From Euryarchaeota archaeon UBA596 (lineage in GTDB: Archaea > Thermoplasmatota > Poseidoniia > Poseidoniales > Poseidoniaceae), in assembly GCA_002498205.1 (NCBI GenBank), contig DAGQ01000042.1:5878-13734 (forward strand): a stretch of 7,857 nucleotides of DNA. Direction: 5' to 3'. Positions 6,412 through 7,857 of the stretch are shown here, in pieces. Each line of letters starts with the position of its first letter. The stretch's first letter is position 1. Made by a program: the position numbers and the translations under genes. The notes beneath the pieces were generated by a model. That model saw nothing but the letters and a program-made list of their open reading frames with translations. It searched no databases and was not told where the DNA came from.

Positions 6412-6445
6412 CTTAATAGAACAAGGGTGATGCCAATAGTGTAAA
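6412..6445. promoter_or_regulatory. 34-base divergent intergenic region
   Basis: It separates the radB-like start (6411, minus) from the small-protein start (6446, plus). A TTAATA at 6413-6418 could serve the plus gene. For the minus gene, TTTACA begins about 34 bases before its ATG and overlaps the start of the plus gene. With so little room, leaders would be very short or absent. GGGTGAT at 6425-6431 resembles a ribosome site but lies 14 bases from the GTG. Functions are inferred from position only. Confidence 0.35.
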
Positions 6446-6733
6446 GTGGTTTTGAAGCATAATCGCTATACGCCAATTAATAGTGCGAATAGTATGGGAG
6501 ACGCAACATTACCTCTTAGAAAAGGTGAAAGGATACCAAGAAAACCACTACCTAAATTTGAAGAGGTTGAGGTTGGATTAGCGAAAGGGATTTTTGCAAA
6601 AGGGTTGATTCCCTGGAAAGTAGCTTTGGATGATGAAAATCAATATGGCCCTCACGCAATGGTTGTACTGTTATTGATGATGGCGACCGTTACAGGTTTT
6701 ACTTTGGGCCTAATGTGGTATTTATTGGGCTAA
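6446..6733 (+). CDS. Small tail-anchored membrane protein
   Basis: 95 residues, family not recognised. The first two thirds are polar and mixed-charge (R-K-G-E-R-I-P-R-K-P-L-P, then F-E-E-V-E-V). The end is a single hydrophobic segment, about 70-94 (A-M-V-V-L-L-L-M-M-A through L-M-W-Y-L-L-G), running to the stop, so it should be anchored by its C-terminus with the N-terminal part in the cytoplasm. An in-frame TAG at 6437-6439 limits the start to GTG 6446, TTG 6452 or ATG 6494. GTG is preferred since it is the first, but ATG 6494, giving 79 residues, cannot be excluded. Its TAA overlaps the purB stop on the other strand by four bases. It is one of two small membrane proteins flanking the RadB-like gene, with opposite architecture to the one at 5567. 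No function is assigned. Confidence 0.7.
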   Translation: MVLKHNRYTPINSANSMGDATLPLRKGERIPRKPLPKFEEVEVGLAKGIFAKGLIPWKVALDDENQYGPHAMVVLLLMMATVTGFTLGLMWYLLG

Positions 6734-7857
6734 ATTATGGCATTTTTTGCCTTTTCAACACATTCGTCAACTAAATCTAGGCTGACACCTAAGTGGTTGT
6801 GAGGCTCAAAAGCCTCTTCTAATTCAGCAGCCGTTAATTTTGTAGCAATCAAAGGGTCTTTCGCACAAATGTCAATTAACTCTTCATTGTTAGAAATCGA
6901 CTCCATAGAAGCCGCCCTAAGTACCTCATGCGATTCTTCTCGAGAAACTCCTTTTTCTACTAATGCAAGCATGATTTTTTCGGCCATTACTAATCCTTTT
7001 TGATTTCTAATATTTTGCATCATTTTTTCCTTGTCCACCCATAAATTAGTCAATACTTTTGTTGTCTTAAATAAGACATCATCTAAAAGTGCAGATGCAT
7101 GCGATAATGTGAACCGTTCACTAGAAGAATTTGCCAAATCTCTTTCATGCCATAATAATGCATTTTCCCAAGTTGGCATCATGAAGGATCTGATGATTCT
7201 AGCCAAACCACAAGCATTTTCGCTCATAATGGGGTTTCTTTTGTGAGCCATTGTAGAAGACCCAACTTGTTTTTTAACATCAAAACCCTCTCCGACTTCG
7301 GCGATTTCAGTTCTCTGTAAATTTCTAATCTCTTGCAATATTTTCTCACACGATGTAGATACATTACACATCCAAGACATAAATTCTGTATATCTATCTC
7401 GCCCTACCACTTGAGTAGTGACTAATGGAACACCTAATTCAAGATGTGTCAAAATCAACTCTTGCAATTCTCTTGCATGCTCTCCTTGTGCTGCACCTGT
7501 TCCGACAGCACCCAGAAATTTACCTACGCATATGCGATTTTTAGACTCGTCTATGCGGTTTAATTGTCTTACTAATTCATCAGTCCAAACAGCGACTTTT
7601 AATCCAAATGTTATGGGGACCGCAGCCTGTCCATGGGTTCTACCCAGCATCACGGTATCTCTGTGCTTATGGGCTAAATCTGCACTAACCAGAATTAAAT
7701 CACACAATCTTTTCCTGAGCATCATAATACTGTCTTTTATTTGTAGAGCAACGGCAGTATCTACAATGTCATTACTAGTTGCCCCCAAATGAATACACCA
7801 ACCCGAAGCACCTGCTTTTTCTGCCATTGCTTTGGTTAATGCCATGATATCATGTTT
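6730..7857 (-). CDS. purB: Adenylosuccinate lyase PurB (5' end beyond window)
   Basis: 375 residues are visible; about 70 N-terminal residues lie past the right edge. The frame stays open to the last base, upstream of an internal Met at 7845, and reads K-H-D-I-M-A-L, the family's conserved early motif. The enzyme cleaves succinyl-AICAR and adenylosuccinate to release fumarate in purine synthesis. Visible signatures are the L-G-A-T-S-N-D-I-V-D-T-A region, M-L-G-R-T-H-G-Q with its catalytic-region His (codon 7633-7635), G-A-V-G-T, R-D-R-Y-T-E, and the flexible signature loop G-S-S-T-M-A-H-K-R-N-P, holding the catalytic Ser. Next come S-E-N and W-H-E-R-D-L-A-N-S-S-S-E-R, which are diagnostic for PurB within the fumarase/aspartase superfamily. 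The usual Pro after Met in the signature loop is Ala (codon 7246-7248); the rest is intact. It is convergent with the small tail-anchored gene, with a four-base stop overlap. Confidence 0.95.
   Translation of the reverse strand, partial: KHDIMALTKAMAEKAGASGWCIHLGATSNDIVDTAVALQIKDSIMMLRKRLCDLILVSADLAHKHRDTVMLGRTHGQAAVPITFGLKVAVWTDELVRQLNRIDESKNRICVGKFLGAVGTGAAQGEHARELQELILTHLELGVPLVTTQVVGRDRYTEFMSWMCNVSTSCEKILQEIRNLQRTEIAEVGEGFDVKKQVGSSTMAHKRNPIMSENACGLARIIRSFMMPTWENALLWHERDLANSSSERFTLSHASALLDDVLFKTTKVLTNLWVDKEKMMQNIRNQKGLVMAEKIMLALVEKGVSREESHEVLRAASMESISNNEELIDICAKDPLIATKLTAAELEEAFEPHNHLGVSLDLVDECVEKAKNAII
6739..6751 (+). terminator. Possible terminator after the small tail-anchored gene
   Basis: GGCA-TTTTT-TGCC lies five bases past the TAA at 6731-6733, making a four-pair stem around a T-rich loop with a six-T run (6743-6748). 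A second TTTT follows at 6752-6755. T-runs are the main archaeal termination signal. The site lies inside the 3' end of purB on the other strand. Confidence 0.35.

Noticed and set aside
7418..7792. 124-residue plus-strand open frame
   Set aside because: It is antisense to the conserved core of purB and its composition mirrors that gene, so it is a shadow frame.
1..7857. tRNA, rRNA, CRISPR array, insertion sequence or attachment site
   Set aside because: No cloverleaf-like, regularly spaced repeat, transposase or integrase signal was seen on either strand, and the coding density leaves no space for one.

Overview
The window looks archaeal. The strongest marker is a full-length TiaS (tRNA-Ile2 agmatinylcytidine synthetase, an archaea-specific enzyme). 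A RadB-like recombinase-family ATPase and an archaeosortase-like membrane protein agree with this. The DNA is strongly AT-rich by eye and very tightly packed: adjacent stop codons touch or overlap, and no gap exceeds about 70 bases. A streamlined marine euryarchaeon (Poseidoniia / Marine Group II or III type) fits, but that lineage guess is inference from gene content and style, not a match I could test.

Layout. (1) 1-1995, +: a large protein of repeated winged-helix and small beta-domain modules resembling AlkZ/YcaQ and the C-terminal part of Lhr helicases, possibly cut by the left edge. (2) 1996-2946, -: a multi-pass archaeosortase/exosortase-like protein whose nucleophile cysteine position holds phenylalanine. 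(3) 2947-3012: a short divergent intergenic region with a perfect 9+6+9 palindrome of TATA-like sequence. (4) 3013-5526, +: a gmhA-gmhB-tiaS run with gaps of 10 and 2 bases, joining heptose-phosphate isomerase and heptose-bisphosphate phosphatase homologues to a tRNA-modifying enzyme. (5) 5567-5818, +: a small single-pass membrane protein. (6) 5824-6411, -: a RadB-like ATPase. (7) 6446-6733, +: a small tail-anchored protein. (8) 6730-7857, -: adenylosuccinate lyase (purB), running off the right edge.

How the genes may work together. The isomerase and HAD phosphatase correspond to two steps of the nucleotide-heptose route that feeds surface glycans. The divergently transcribed archaeosortase-like gene would act on cell-surface proteins, so 1996-4264 may be a small cell-surface module sharing one regulatory site. 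tiaS, radB and purB are housekeeping genes. The main oddities are losses of expected functional residues. The sortase-like protein lacks its Cys. The GmhB-like phosphatase has all four zinc-ligand positions replaced, three of them by Ser. Both zinc knuckles of TiaS are one residue short. No mobile elements, CRISPR arrays or RNA genes were seen, and no gene-free stretch exceeds 300 bases.
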